Positions 1 through 6,377 are shown, numbered from the stretch's first letter. The stretch: DNA of 12,697 bases from Gammaproteobacteria bacterium (GCA_018609925.1 JAHEOG010000189.1:1-12697), one strand, 5' to 3'. Notes: generated by a model not told the origin, from the sequence alone. Program-made: numbers and translations.

Positions 1-57
1 ATCGCCGACGGGGACGAGGTGGCCTTCTTCCCGCCCGTGACGGGGGGCGGTCGCTAA
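1..57 (+). CDS. moaD: Molybdopterin synthase small subunit MoaD, C-terminal end only
   Basis: Only the last 18 codons and the TAA stop (55-57) are in the window. They read IADGDEVAFFPPVTGGGR. The DGDEVAFFPPVTGG part is, as I recall it, identical to the end of Escherichia coli MoaD, a ubiquitin-fold protein whose C-terminal glycine is adenylated by MoeB and converted to a thiocarboxylate that supplies sulfur to molybdopterin. The ORF does not stop at Gly-Gly but continues with Gly-Arg, which is unusual because the family normally ends in a free GG. The gene is followed four bases later by tsaB. moaC and moeA lie further right, but moaE and moaA are not in view. Identity is confident despite the short fragment; the state of the C terminus is the open question. 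Confidence 0.85.
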   Translation: MADGDEVAFFPPVTGGGR

Positions 58-61
58 CCCC

Positions 62-772
62 ATGGGTCCGGTACCGGCGCCCACCGTTTCCCCGGGGGTC
101 CTGGCCGCTCTGGCCGGGGCCGCCGACAGCAGCTCCGCCGCCGTTGTCCGGGACGGCTGGATCTACCACCGGTGGCGCGCCGGACGCGCGGAGCACTCCC
201 ACCACCTCCTGCCCCTTCTCGACGAGCTCCTGGCGGAGCTGGGTCTGGGACCCGAGGCCCTCGCGGCAGTGGCCTTCGCCCGGGGGCCCGGCCCCTTTAC
301 CGCCGGCCGCATCGTGACCGCCACGGCGCAGGGCCTCGGTTTGGCCCGGCAGCTACCCCTGATCCCGGTTTCCAGCCTGGCCGGGGCCGCCTGGGCCTCA
401 GGCCGGGAGCGGTGCGCCGTGGCCCTGGCGGCTGGCCGGCGCGAGGTGTATTGGGGCTGCTACGAGCGCGGGACTGAGGGCGTACGTGCCCTAATCCAGG
501 AGCAGGCGGTTTCGCCCGAGGCCGCGGTCCGGCCCGTGGACGCGGAGGCCGGGGCCGGGCTCTGGGGGGTGGGTGGCGGCTGGCTCGACCACGGCGAGGC
601 CCTAGCCCGGCAGCTGGGGCCGGCCCTAGTGGGCCAGGATCCCACGGTGGAGGTCACTGCCGAGGCCGTTGCGGCCCTGGCCGGCCCCCTTTGGGATGCG
701 GGCGAGGTCGTGGCTCCGGCCGAGGCCGCTCCGACCTATCTCCGGGCCTCCTACGCCGAGCGCCCAAATTAG
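62..772 (+). CDS. tsaB: tRNA threonylcarbamoyladenosine biosynthesis protein TsaB (divergent)
   Basis: The 236-residue protein matches TsaB (YeaZ) in length (E. coli 231) and plan. TsaB is the ASKHA-fold partner of TsaD in making t6A37 on ANN-decoding tRNAs in the cytoplasm. Visible landmarks: HSHHLLPLLDELL (about 45-57), the glycine-rich loop ARGPGPFTAGR (73-83) followed by TATAQGLGLA, REVYWGCYERG (127-137), and the C-terminal PTYLRASY. Several usual residues differ. The N-terminal strand reads ALAGAADSSSAAVV where relatives have roughly ALDTATxACSVAL, so the Asp-Thr is missing, and the loop has PFTA in place of SFTG. The ATG lies four bases after the moaD stop, and a G-rich stretch at the end of moaD (42-50) may serve as ribosome binding site, so the two are probably cotranscribed. 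Family assignment is firm; full activity is less certain. Confidence 0.88.
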   Translation: MGPVPAPTVSPGVLAALAGAADSSSAAVVRDGWIYHRWRAGRAEHSHHLLPLLDELLAELGLGPEALAAVAFARGPGPFTAGRIVTATAQGLGLARQLPLIPVSSLAGAAWASGRERCAVALAAGRREVYWGCYERGTEGVRALIQEQAVSPEAAVRPVDAEAGAGLWGVGGGWLDHGEALARQLGPALVGQDPTVEVTAEAVAALAGPLWDAGEVVAPAEAAPTYLRASYAERPN

Positions 773-793
773 CGCGGGATCCGGTCTGGCGGC

Positions 794-1390
794 CTATTCT
801 CCCGGGAAGACCTCGCCGGTGGTTTCCGGGCCCGATTCGGCGGCGGTACTGGTGGACCGGCGCTCGATGCAGGGGCGGAACCCCCCCAGCTCCACGAACT
901 GGTCCGCCTGGCGGCGCAGCTCGTCGGCGGTGACGTCCGCGGCGGCCACAACCGTGACCTTGACCCCGCGGCGCTGGACGGCCTCGACCAGGCGCCGGAA
1001 GTCGCCGTCCCCGGAGAACAGCACAGTGTGCTCCAGGTAGGGGGCCATGTTCAGCATGTCGATGGCGAGCTCGACGTCCATGTTGCCCTTGACCCGGCGC
1101 TGCCCCCCGTTCTTGAACTCCTTGGTCGGCTTGGTGACCACGATGTAGCCGTTGTAGGAGAGCCAGTCCACCAGCGGCTTCAAGGGGGTATGCTCCCCGG
1201 AGACGTCCAGGGCGGTGTAGTAGAAGGCCCGGACCAGCTTGGTCCCCTCCCGGAAGAAGGTGAGCAGGGACTGGTAATCGACATCGAAGCCCATATCCCG
1301 GGCGCTGCCGTGGAAATTGGGGCCATCGATGAACAGGGCGGTGCGGTCGTCGCTGTCCATCCAGAAAATGGTCTCGTTTTGGTCTTCCAT
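794..1390 (-). CDS. NYN domain (PIN-like, LabA/DUF88 type) putative ribonuclease
   Basis: I chose the ATG at 1390 because AAGGA sits about ten bases upstream on the minus strand; the open frame continues upstream without similar support. The 198-residue product has the NYN fold landmarks in order: a first strand ending in the acidic motif LFIDGPNFHG (19-28, Asp22 and Asn25), KGNMDVELAIDML (101-113, Asp105 and Asp111), the SGDGDF motif (127-131, Asp128 and Asp130), then VAAADVTADELRRQAD. These acidic residues would form the metal site of a PIN-like nuclease. No signal peptide or membrane segment is seen, so it should be cytoplasmic. The last 25 or so residues are low-complexity and probably disordered. 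LabA-family members have been linked to RNA turnover, but the substrate here cannot be told. The gene converges on tsaB with 21 bases between the stops and diverges from perM. Confidence 0.85.
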   Translation of the reverse strand: MEDQNETIFWMDSDDRTALFIDGPNFHGSARDMGFDVDYQSLLTFFREGTKLVRAFYYTALDVSGEHTPLKPLVDWLSYNGYIVVTKPTKEFKNGGQRRVKGNMDVELAIDMLNMAPYLEHTVLFSGDGDFRRLVEAVQRRGVKVTVVAAADVTADELRRQADQFVELGGFRPCIERRSTSTAAESGPETTGEVFPGE

Positions 1391-1612
1391 GGGAATGTCC
1401 TTAAAAGCGCTTCGTGAAGTGTTCGCTCGGAATGCGTACTCCGGCCCTGGTCGGGCTCCCCGGGCAGCGGGTTCGGCGCCAGGGTAACAGGGCTTTCCGG
1501 ATAGGGCCCGTATGGTGGCCCGATGGGCTTCTGTCCCCCCGCCCCGCCCAGGCACCATTGGGAGGATCCGTGGCCGCCGGTCCGGATCCGCAGGCCGACC
1601 GAGGGAGGTGGC
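1391..1612. other. Divergent spacer between NYN gene and perM
   Basis: These 222 bases must hold the promoters of both the NYN gene (minus) and perM (plus). I see no convincing -35/-10 pair on either strand. The part next to the NYN start contains the palindrome AAGCGCTT (1405-1412) and an overlapping dyad CTTCGTGAAG (1410-1419). The perM ribosome binding site GAGGGAGGTG is at 1601-1610. An open frame in phase with perM crosses much of the spacer but lacks coding character. Confidence 0.4.
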
Positions 1613-2722
1613 GTGAACACCCCATTGGAGTGGTTCCGCAAGCGGTTCTCCGACCCCCAGATCCTGCTGCTGACCCTGCTGCTGGTAGGCGGGATCGGGG
1701 TCCTCTACCTCTTCGGGCCCGCCCTCAAGCCCTTTGTCGCCAGCGTGGTCATCGCTTATCTCCTGGAAGGCTTTGTCCGCCCCTTGGAGCGGCGGCGGTG
1801 CCCCCGTTGGCTGGCGGTGACCCTGGTATTCACCGCCTTCCTGGTGGCGGTGCTGTTCCTCCTATTCAACCTTTTGCCCATCCTCTTCGAGCAGCTCCAG
1901 CGCCTGGTCCAGGACCTGCCTACCATCATCGGCAAGGTCCAGGAGCTCATCCGGACCCTGCCCGAGCGCTATCCCGGGTTCATCGAGCCGGCCTACGTGG
2001 ACAACCTCATCGCCAACCTCGGCAACCGGCTCCAAAGCTGGGGTGGGCAGCTGGTCTCGCTGTCCATCTCCTACATCCCGGGGCTGGTCACGGTTCTCGT
2101 GTACATGGTCCTGGTTCCCTTCCTGATCCTGTTCATGCTCAAGGACAAGAAGCAGATCCTGGCCTGGCTTCGGGGCTTCCTGCCGCCTCACCAGGAGCTG
2201 GCCCTGGAGGTCTGGCGGGACGTGGACCAGCAGATCGGCAACTTCATCCGCGGCAAGGTGTGGGAGATCGTGATCGTCGGGGTGGTTACCTTCGTGACCT
2301 TCCGCCTGCTCGGGTTCAACTACTCCATCCTGCTCGGGGTCCTGACAGGGCTCTCGGTCCTGGTTCCCTACGTCGGAGCGGCCGTGGTGACCATCCCCGT
2401 GGCCCTGCTCGGCCTGGTGCAATGGGGTCCCACCTGGGACCTGACCTACCTGGTCATCGCCTACGGGGTTATCCAGGCATTGGACGGCAATGTGCTGGTG
2501 CCGGTGATCTTCTCGGAGGTGGTCAAGCTCCACCCCGTGGCCATCATCCTGGCCATCCTGATCTTCGGCTATCTCTGGGGCTTCTGGGGGGTGTTCTTCG
2601 CCATCCCCCTGGCGACGGTGGTCAAGGCGGTCCTGGAGGCTGTGCCCCGGTTGCAGCAGACCGGGCAGGCTGACGCCCCGTCGGGGGAATCCCCGTCCCC
2701 GCCGGCCTCGGCGAAGGCCTGA
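1613..2722 (+). CDS. perM: AI-2E family inner-membrane transporter, PerM type
   Basis: The GTG at 1613 is preferred because a strong Shine-Dalgarno (GGGAGGTG, 1603-1610) precedes it and because the product then begins MNTPLEWFRKRFSDPQ, like E. coli PerM (WYRRRFSDPE). A longer frame starting at 1523 would add 30 proline-rich residues with no counterpart. The 369-residue protein resembles PerM along its length: hydrophobic segments near 17-35, 38-56, 66-92, 153-176, 217-235, 236-269, 277-300 and 307-340, with the conserved FLLKDK-like FMLKDKK (174-180), NFIRGKVWE (210-218), YSILLGVLTGLSVLVPYVGA (237-256), QALDGNVLVPVIFSE (288-302), LHP (306-308) and the WGFWGVFFAIPLA block (322-334). The family was named for possible AI-2 export, and other members are exchangers or permeases; the cargo of PerM itself is not settled. 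In E. coli perM is next to bepA; here the sox cluster lies between them. Confidence 0.92.
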   Translation: MNTPLEWFRKRFSDPQILLLTLLLVGGIGVLYLFGPALKPFVASVVIAYLLEGFVRPLERRRCPRWLAVTLVFTAFLVAVLFLLFNLLPILFEQLQRLVQDLPTIIGKVQELIRTLPERYPGFIEPAYVDNLIANLGNRLQSWGGQLVSLSISYIPGLVTVLVYMVLVPFLILFMLKDKKQILAWLRGFLPPHQELALEVWRDVDQQIGNFIRGKVWEIVIVGVVTFVTFRLLGFNYSILLGVLTGLSVLVPYVGAAVVTIPVALLGLVQWGPTWDLTYLVIAYGVIQALDGNVLVPVIFSEVVKLHPVAIILAILIFGYLWGFWGVFFAIPLATVVKAVLEAVPRLQQTGQADAPSGESPSPPASAKA

Positions 2723-2744
2723 CGGCCCCTCTCGGCCAAAGGGC

Positions 2745-3074
2745 TCAGCCGCTGCCCACCTCGGCCCGGGCCGAGAAGACCTGGCCCTGGTTGTCCTCCC
2801 AGGTGATCTCGAGGGTGCCGCCTTCGCCCGGGGGGAGGTAGAAGCCCAGGTAGGGGTTCTTGCTCACGGCGGTGCTCCAGTCGGCCTCGAATACCCGCTC
2901 GCCGTTGTAGTCCGCCTTTACCTTTTGGATGTAGTGGGCGGGGATGGGCTCTCCCGTCTTCGGGTCTTCCCGGAGACCGGTTTCCATGGGGTGCATGATC
3001 AGCGATTGCACCCACACCGGCTCCCCCGGCTCGGCCTCCCCGATATGGATGCGCGTGTCACCCGTCTCGGCCAT
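2745..3074 (-). CDS. soxZ: Thiosulfate oxidation carrier subunit SoxZ
   Basis: The 109-residue protein has the SoxZ signature: SLIMHPMETGLREDPKTGEPIPAH (roughly 24-47), YIQKVKADYNG, then AVSKNPYLGFYLPPG (69-83) and TWEDNQG (91-97). SoxZ forms a heterodimer with SoxY in the periplasm, where SoxY holds the sulfur intermediate on a C-terminal cysteine and SoxZ provides the docking surface for SoxB, SoxAX and other enzymes. SoxZ has no signal peptide of its own, as is usual; it is exported bound to SoxY. The ATG has a GGGAG about ten bases upstream. It lies 30 bases after soxY and is probably the last gene of the transcript. Its stop is 22 bases from the convergent perM stop, with no clear terminator hairpin between them. 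Confidence 0.95.
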   Translation of the reverse strand: MAETGDTRIHIGEAEPGEPVWVQSLIMHPMETGLREDPKTGEPIPAHYIQKVKADYNGERVFEADWSTAVSKNPYLGFYLPPGEGGTLEITWEDNQGQVFSARAEVGSG

Positions 3075-3104
3075 GGTCCGGCTCCCGTATCTGTTCCGCT
3101 CCGG

Positions 3105-3593
3105 TCAGTCCCGGCAGCCGCTGATGGTGACCTCGATCCGCTTGGTGCCCCGGTACAGCTCGCCGTCGCCGGTCTCCGCCACCCCGTGAACGGCCGAGGT
3201 CTCGTCCATCTTGATGCGGAGCTCGGCTTTGGGGCGAGGGGAGCCGAGCAGATGGATGCGGGCGATGTAGGGCCTGGGGTTCTTGTCCACGAAGACATGG
3301 AAGCGGGCCACGTCTTCCAGGTCGCTCTCGAGGGTCAGGGGAACCACAGCCCCGTCCTGGGCCTTATCGGGTGCGGTGAGGGTTACGTGGCCCTCGAGGA
3401 CCTCGGTGGTGCCGAGGGCCTCTTCCATGGCGGCGTCCGGGTCCTCGCGCTCGAAGGCCCGGCGGGGGAGGGGGAAGTTGGCGGCCAAGCCCGCGAGCGG
3501 TCGCAGGAGCCCGCCTCCGGCTGCAATCGCCAGCACCCCGAGGCCCTTCAGCAGGGAGCGGCGCCGCCAGGGGCTCCGCCCGAGTGATGTCAT
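3105..3593 (-). CDS. soxY: Thiosulfate oxidation carrier subunit SoxY with variant C-terminal arm
   Basis: The 162-residue product starts with a twin-arginine signal: WRRRSLLKGLGV (9-20), a hydrophobic stretch, and a likely cleavage after AGLAA (about 34-38). This suits folded export of the SoxYZ pair to the periplasm. The mature part follows SoxY: HVTLTAPDKAQDGAVVPLTL (69-88), VFVDKNPRPYIARI (100-113), LRIKMDETSAVHGVAE (125-140), GELYRGTKRIEVTISGCRD at the end. The substrate-carrying cysteine is Cys160. The canonical arm is GGCGG; here it is SGCRD, so both flanking positions that give the arm flexibility are partly replaced. The codons are clear (AGC GGC TGC CGG GAC TGA) and no single-base shift restores GGCGG. 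A ribosome binding site resembling AGGTAGGGGG precedes the ATG. The gene sits 61 bases after the cytochrome gene and 30 before soxZ. Confidence 0.93.
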   Translation of the reverse strand: MTSLGRSPWRRRSLLKGLGVLAIAAGGGLLRPLAGLAANFPLPRRAFEREDPDAAMEEALGTTEVLEGHVTLTAPDKAQDGAVVPLTLESDLEDVARFHVFVDKNPRPYIARIHLLGSPRPKAELRIKMDETSAVHGVAETGDGELYRGTKRIEVTISGCRD

Positions 3594-3654
3594 GGTCCCC
3601 CTACCTCTATGGTGGTCGCCCTTCCCGGGGCGGTGCCCCGAACCGGGACCGCGC

Positions 3655-4047
3655 TCAGTAGCGCAGGTGGATCAAAGGGCCGGGCCCGTAGCCGAGATCC
3701 TCGGGAGTCAGCAAAGGGGCCCGCTGGAGCCGAGCGGGTGTCGGCGTGAAGCCCCTGACCAGCCACAGGTCGGGCCCCTTCGCCCCACCGAACGAGGCCT
3801 CCTCCAGGCTGACCAGGCTGGGTCCGATCCCGGGAGCAGGGTGGCCTTCGCTCGAGCGGTGGCAGGCCATGCATTGGCCCTCGACGCCGGGTCCCTCCTG
3901 CCCGTTGGGGGCCTGCCAAGCGGCGCCATCGGGCCCGGTTGGCTGGTGGTGGGGCCGGGCCTGGGTGAGTGCCGTAGCGAGGAGGAGGGCAAGGCCGAAG
4001 CCCAGGGCGGCCATAGCCCGGCTGGGGGAAGGCCCTCGGCGATCCAT
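3655..4047 (-). CDS. Small periplasmic monohaem cytochrome c, possibly SoxX-like
   Basis: The ATG at 4047 has AGAGGAG about nine bases upstream, which decides it over the upstream continuation of the frame. The 130-residue product has a basic start and a hydrophobic stretch (about 11-28, MAALGFGLALLLATALTQ), a likely Sec signal peptide, then one haem c site CMACH (59-63). After the haem site comes HPAPGIGPSLVSL (69-81), reminiscent of the GxxGPxL stretch of SoxX and other class I cytochromes, and a LLTPEDL stretch (112-118) like the TPEQI segment near SoxX ends. There is no methionine after residue 60, so the usual sixth ligand is absent; His69 or His127 could serve instead. It is first in the apparent transcript with soxY and soxZ, which suggests electron transfer in sulfur oxidation. 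Cytochrome c is firm; the SoxX link is tentative. Confidence 0.75.
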   Translation of the reverse strand: MDRRGPSPSRAMAALGFGLALLLATALTQARPHHQPTGPDGAAWQAPNGQEGPGVEGQCMACHRSSEGHPAPGIGPSLVSLEEASFGGAKGPDLWLVRGFTPTPARLQRAPLLTPEDLGYGPGPLIHLRY

Positions 4048-4308
4048 GCATGCCTCTCCTCTGGTCCGGAGTCCGGCCCTCCCAGCGGCGGGCGAGTCCG
4101 ACAGGAGCGACCCGAGGCCCACTATAGCATCCCGGCGAGTCCCCTTTCAGGCATTCGGCGAGGGAATGGGCGAGGGACTGTCTGGCACGGGAATGAACAA
4201 GGTTGGCAACAGGGGGGGGTATGGGAGGGTGCGCCCGCGGGCCTCAAGCCACCCTTGGCGCTTTTCTAAGGAAGCCCACGGCCCCCGCAGTGGTTCGCCA
4301 ACAGCCGG
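4048..4308. other. Spacer between bepA end and cytochrome gene start
   Basis: These 261 bases hold the leader and promoter of the cytochrome-soxYZ transcript at the low-coordinate side and the 3' flank of bepA at the other. No further gene with coding character is seen. GCCACCCTTGGC at about 4250-4261, followed by GCTTTTC, forms only a four-base stem and is not called as a terminator. Confidence 0.4.
4121..4150 (-). promoter_or_regulatory. Sigma-70-like extended -10 promoter for cytochrome-soxY-soxZ
   Basis: Read on the minus strand, TGCTATAGT (4129-4121) is an extended -10 element with five of six matches in the hexamer. CTGAAA (4150-4145) lies 18 bases upstream and matches four of six -35 positions. 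Transcription would start near 4114, leaving a leader of about 67 bases before the ATG at 4047. It stands out in a region of very high GC. Prediction by eye only. Confidence 0.5.
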
Positions 4309-5766
4309 CTAAGGGCGGATCTCTTTTAGGCGCGCCTGGATCTGTCCCAGCTGGGGCGAGCCCTTCTCCTTGGCCAGGCGCTGGGCCAGCTCGAGCTGCT
4401 CCACCGCCGCCGCCCGCTCGCCTTCCAGCCAGCGGGCCTCGGCCTCGGTGCGGTGGGCCTGTATGGGGAGATCCAGGTGGGTGTAGGCCCGGGCCAGGGC
4501 CCGATGGGCCGAGGGTCGCTGGGGATAGTCCCTGGTGACGTCCAGGAGGATCTTGCGCGCCTCCTCCGCCTTGCCCTGGGCGAGGAGGGCCTGGCCCAGG
4601 TGCTCCCGGAGCTCGGCCCTGCCCGGGTGGCGCTCCAGGGCCGCCCGGTATTCGGACACCGCCTCTTCCGTCCGGCGGGCGTCCAGGTAGAGCTCGGCCA
4701 GGGTCGAGCGATAGGTCACGGTCTCGGGGAAGTCGGATACCAGGGACTCCATCCGGGAGATGGCCTCCTCGGTGCGCCCGGTGCGCCGGGCGCTCATGGC
4801 CAGGCCGTAGCGGAGGGCCTCATTGTCGGGGTCCTCCGCGAGGCGGTCCCGGAACCGCTGGTAGGTCTTGGCCGGGGAGCCGGAGGTGGTCGCCTCCAGG
4901 CGGACCTGGACGCGGCGGAAGGTCTCCTCCCCGAGCGGGGTGTCGCCTTGCTGCCGGAGCTCGGCCGCCCGGTTCTGGACATCGGCGATGCGGTTGCCGG
5001 TGAGGGGATGGGTGGAGAGGAAGGGGGGCGGGGCCCGGCCCTGGAGGTCGGACCAGCGCTGCAGCTTCTTCAGGAAGTCGACCAGGCCCTGGGGATCGAA
5101 GCCGGAGCGGGTCAGGTACTCCAGGCCCAGCCGGTCCGCCTCCCGCTCGTAGGAGCGGCTGTAGGCCAGCATCTGCTGCTGGCCGTAGGCCCCGGCCCCG
5201 GTGATCAGCCCCTGGGCGGCCTCCCCCTGACCCCCGATCCCGGCCAGGATCCCGGCCGCCACCAGCAGCAGGGTGGAGACCTGGGTCTGGCGCCCGGCGG
5301 AGACCTGCCGGGCCATGTGACGCTGGGTGATGTGGGCCACCTCGTGGGCCAGCACCCCGGCCAGCTCCCCGGCCGAGTCCGCTTCCTCCACCAGCCCGGA
5401 GTGGAGGAAGATGTGCCCGCCCGGCACGGCGAAGGCGTTCAGGCTGGGGTCCTTCACAACGTAGAAGTGGAAGGGATAGGCCCGGAAGCCGGTCTGGGCG
5501 GTGATGCGATAACCGACGGAGCGGACATACTCGAGGACCTCGGGGTCCTCGACGAACTCGAGCTGCTTCCGGGCCTGTTCCAGGAACTGCTTCCCGATCC
5601 GGACCTCTTCGGCGGCGGTAAGGCCGCCACCGACATCGCCGCCGAGGGCGGGCAGATCCTGGGCCGCCGCCCAGGGAGCCCCGCCGATCCCGAAAGCGAT
5701 CAGCAGCGCAGTCACCAGCTTGGGTACGTCCCGGAGCCGACGCCCGGAAGGAGACAATTGCCTCAT
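4309..5766 (-). CDS. bepA: Periplasmic M48 metalloprotease / TPR chaperone BepA
   Basis: The 485-residue protein matches BepA (YfgC, 487 in E. coli) in length and architecture. BepA assists LptD and BAM maturation at the outer membrane and degrades stalled substrates. Seen here: a Sec-type signal peptide ending near APWAAAQ (30-36), NAFAVPGGHIFLHSGL (110-125), the zinc motif HEVAHITQRH (141-150, His141, Glu142, His145), the EREAD motif giving the third zinc ligand (207-211), and STHPLTGNR (251-259), where His253 corresponds to the regulatory His246 of E. coli BepA. The segment 196-205 (QQQMLAYSRS) precedes the EREAD helix, and a hydrophobic stretch at 163-178 matches the membrane-contacting loop region. 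Residues about 300-465 are helical TPR-like repeats. The start has only a close GAGG (four bases). A GGATAAT upstream could be a -10 element, without a good -35. Confidence 0.93.
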   Translation of the reverse strand: MRQLSPSGRRLRDVPKLVTALLIAFGIGGAPWAAAQDLPALGGDVGGGLTAAEEVRIGKQFLEQARKQLEFVEDPEVLEYVRSVGYRITAQTGFRAYPFHFYVVKDPSLNAFAVPGGHIFLHSGLVEEADSAGELAGVLAHEVAHITQRHMARQVSAGRQTQVSTLLLVAAGILAGIGGQGEAAQGLITGAGAYGQQQMLAYSRSYEREADRLGLEYLTRSGFDPQGLVDFLKKLQRWSDLQGRAPPPFLSTHPLTGNRIADVQNRAAELRQQGDTPLGEETFRRVQVRLEATTSGSPAKTYQRFRDRLAEDPDNEALRYGLAMSARRTGRTEEAISRMESLVSDFPETVTYRSTLAELYLDARRTEEAVSEYRAALERHPGRAELREHLGQALLAQGKAEEARKILLDVTRDYPQRPSAHRALARAYTHLDLPIQAHRTEAEARWLEGERAAAVEQLELAQRLAKEKGSPQLGQIQARLKEIRP

Positions 5767-5845
5767 GGGCCTCGTAGCGGTTGCGCGGATGGAAGGATTA
5801 TCCGGAGCTTAGGCTGCGCCTGCGGCTACGAGTTCATACGCCGGG

Positions 5846-6343
5846 CTAGGTCTCGCGGTTGCGGTGCCAGTGCCCGCTGCGCCCCCCGGCCTTCTCGCGC
5901 AGGCGGACTCCCGTGATCTCCATGGCCCGGTCCATGGCCTTGGCCATGTCGTAGACGGTGAGCAGGGCGACGTTGACCGCGGTAAGCGCTTCCATCTCCA
6001 CGCCGGTGCGGTTGGCCGTCTTGACGGTGGCCTCGACCCTCACGGCGGGGGGATCGTCCCGATGGTCGCAGACCAGGTCCACGCTGGTGAGGGGCAAGGG
6101 GTGGCACAGGGGGATGAGGGTCCCGGTCTGCTTGGCCGCCTGGATCCCGGCGATGCGGGCCACGCCCAGGACGTCCCCCTTGGCCACCTGACCGCTCCGG
6201 ATGCGCTCCAGGGTGGCCGGCTCCATCCGGATCCAGCCCTCGGCCACGGCCCAGCGCTCGGTCACGGGCTTCTCGCCCACATCCACCATGCGGGCATTGC
6301 CCTCGGGATCGAAGTGGGAGAGGGGATCTTCGTCAGCGCTCAC
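5846..6343 (-). CDS. moaC: Cyclic pyranopterin monophosphate synthase MoaC
   Basis: MoaC converts the MoaA product 3',8-cyclo-7,8-dihydro-GTP into cyclic pyranopterin monophosphate, the second part of step one in molybdenum cofactor synthesis. I take the GTG at 6343, giving 165 residues (E. coli 161) and an N terminus LSHFDPEGNARMVDV that matches the usual LTHxxxxGxAxMVDVS. The frame stays open to a TTG at 6406, but that stretch has no family counterpart and overlaps a plausible promoter. Active-site residues are present with a constant offset of four from E. coli: Lys55, Lys71 (AGIQAAKQT), His81 (IPLCHPL), Asp132 and Lys135 (YDMAKAM). GVEMEALTAV (114-123) and the closing KAGGRSGHW are also typical. 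It lies 79 bases upstream of bepA on the same strand and diverges from moeA. Confidence 0.95.
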   Translation of the reverse strand: MSADEDPLSHFDPEGNARMVDVGEKPVTERWAVAEGWIRMEPATLERIRSGQVAKGDVLGVARIAGIQAAKQTGTLIPLCHPLPLTSVDLVCDHRDDPPAVRVEATVKTANRTGVEMEALTAVNVALLTVYDMAKAMDRAMEITGVRLREKAGGRSGHWHRNRET

Positions 6344-6377
6344 GGGGGGTTCCGGAGAAGCGGGGTTCGATCGAAAA

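Noticed and set aside
1414..2673. A 419-codon open frame overlapping perM in another phase
   Set aside because: It is rich in Pro, Gly, Arg and Ala without motifs, while the perM frame matches a known membrane protein throughout.
2723..2744. Bidirectional terminator between the convergent perM and soxZ
   Set aside because: GGCC repeats give only short stems and there is no T-run on either side.
3590..4051. Frameshift that would restore a methionine-containing cytochrome C terminus
   Set aside because: The other minus-strand frames over this stretch contain no MPP-like or cytochrome-like sequence, so a simple frameshift does not explain the missing ligand.
4245..4270. Possible terminator after bepA or the cytochrome leader (GCCACCCTTGGC then GCTTTTC)
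   Set aside because: Only four base pairs in the stem, a short interrupted T-run, and the orientation does not suit the minus-strand genes.
4453..5916. A 487-codon open frame on the plus strand opposite bepA
   Set aside because: Same cause as above: antisense to a GC-rich gene with all the BepA motifs, low-complexity composition and no recognisable domain.
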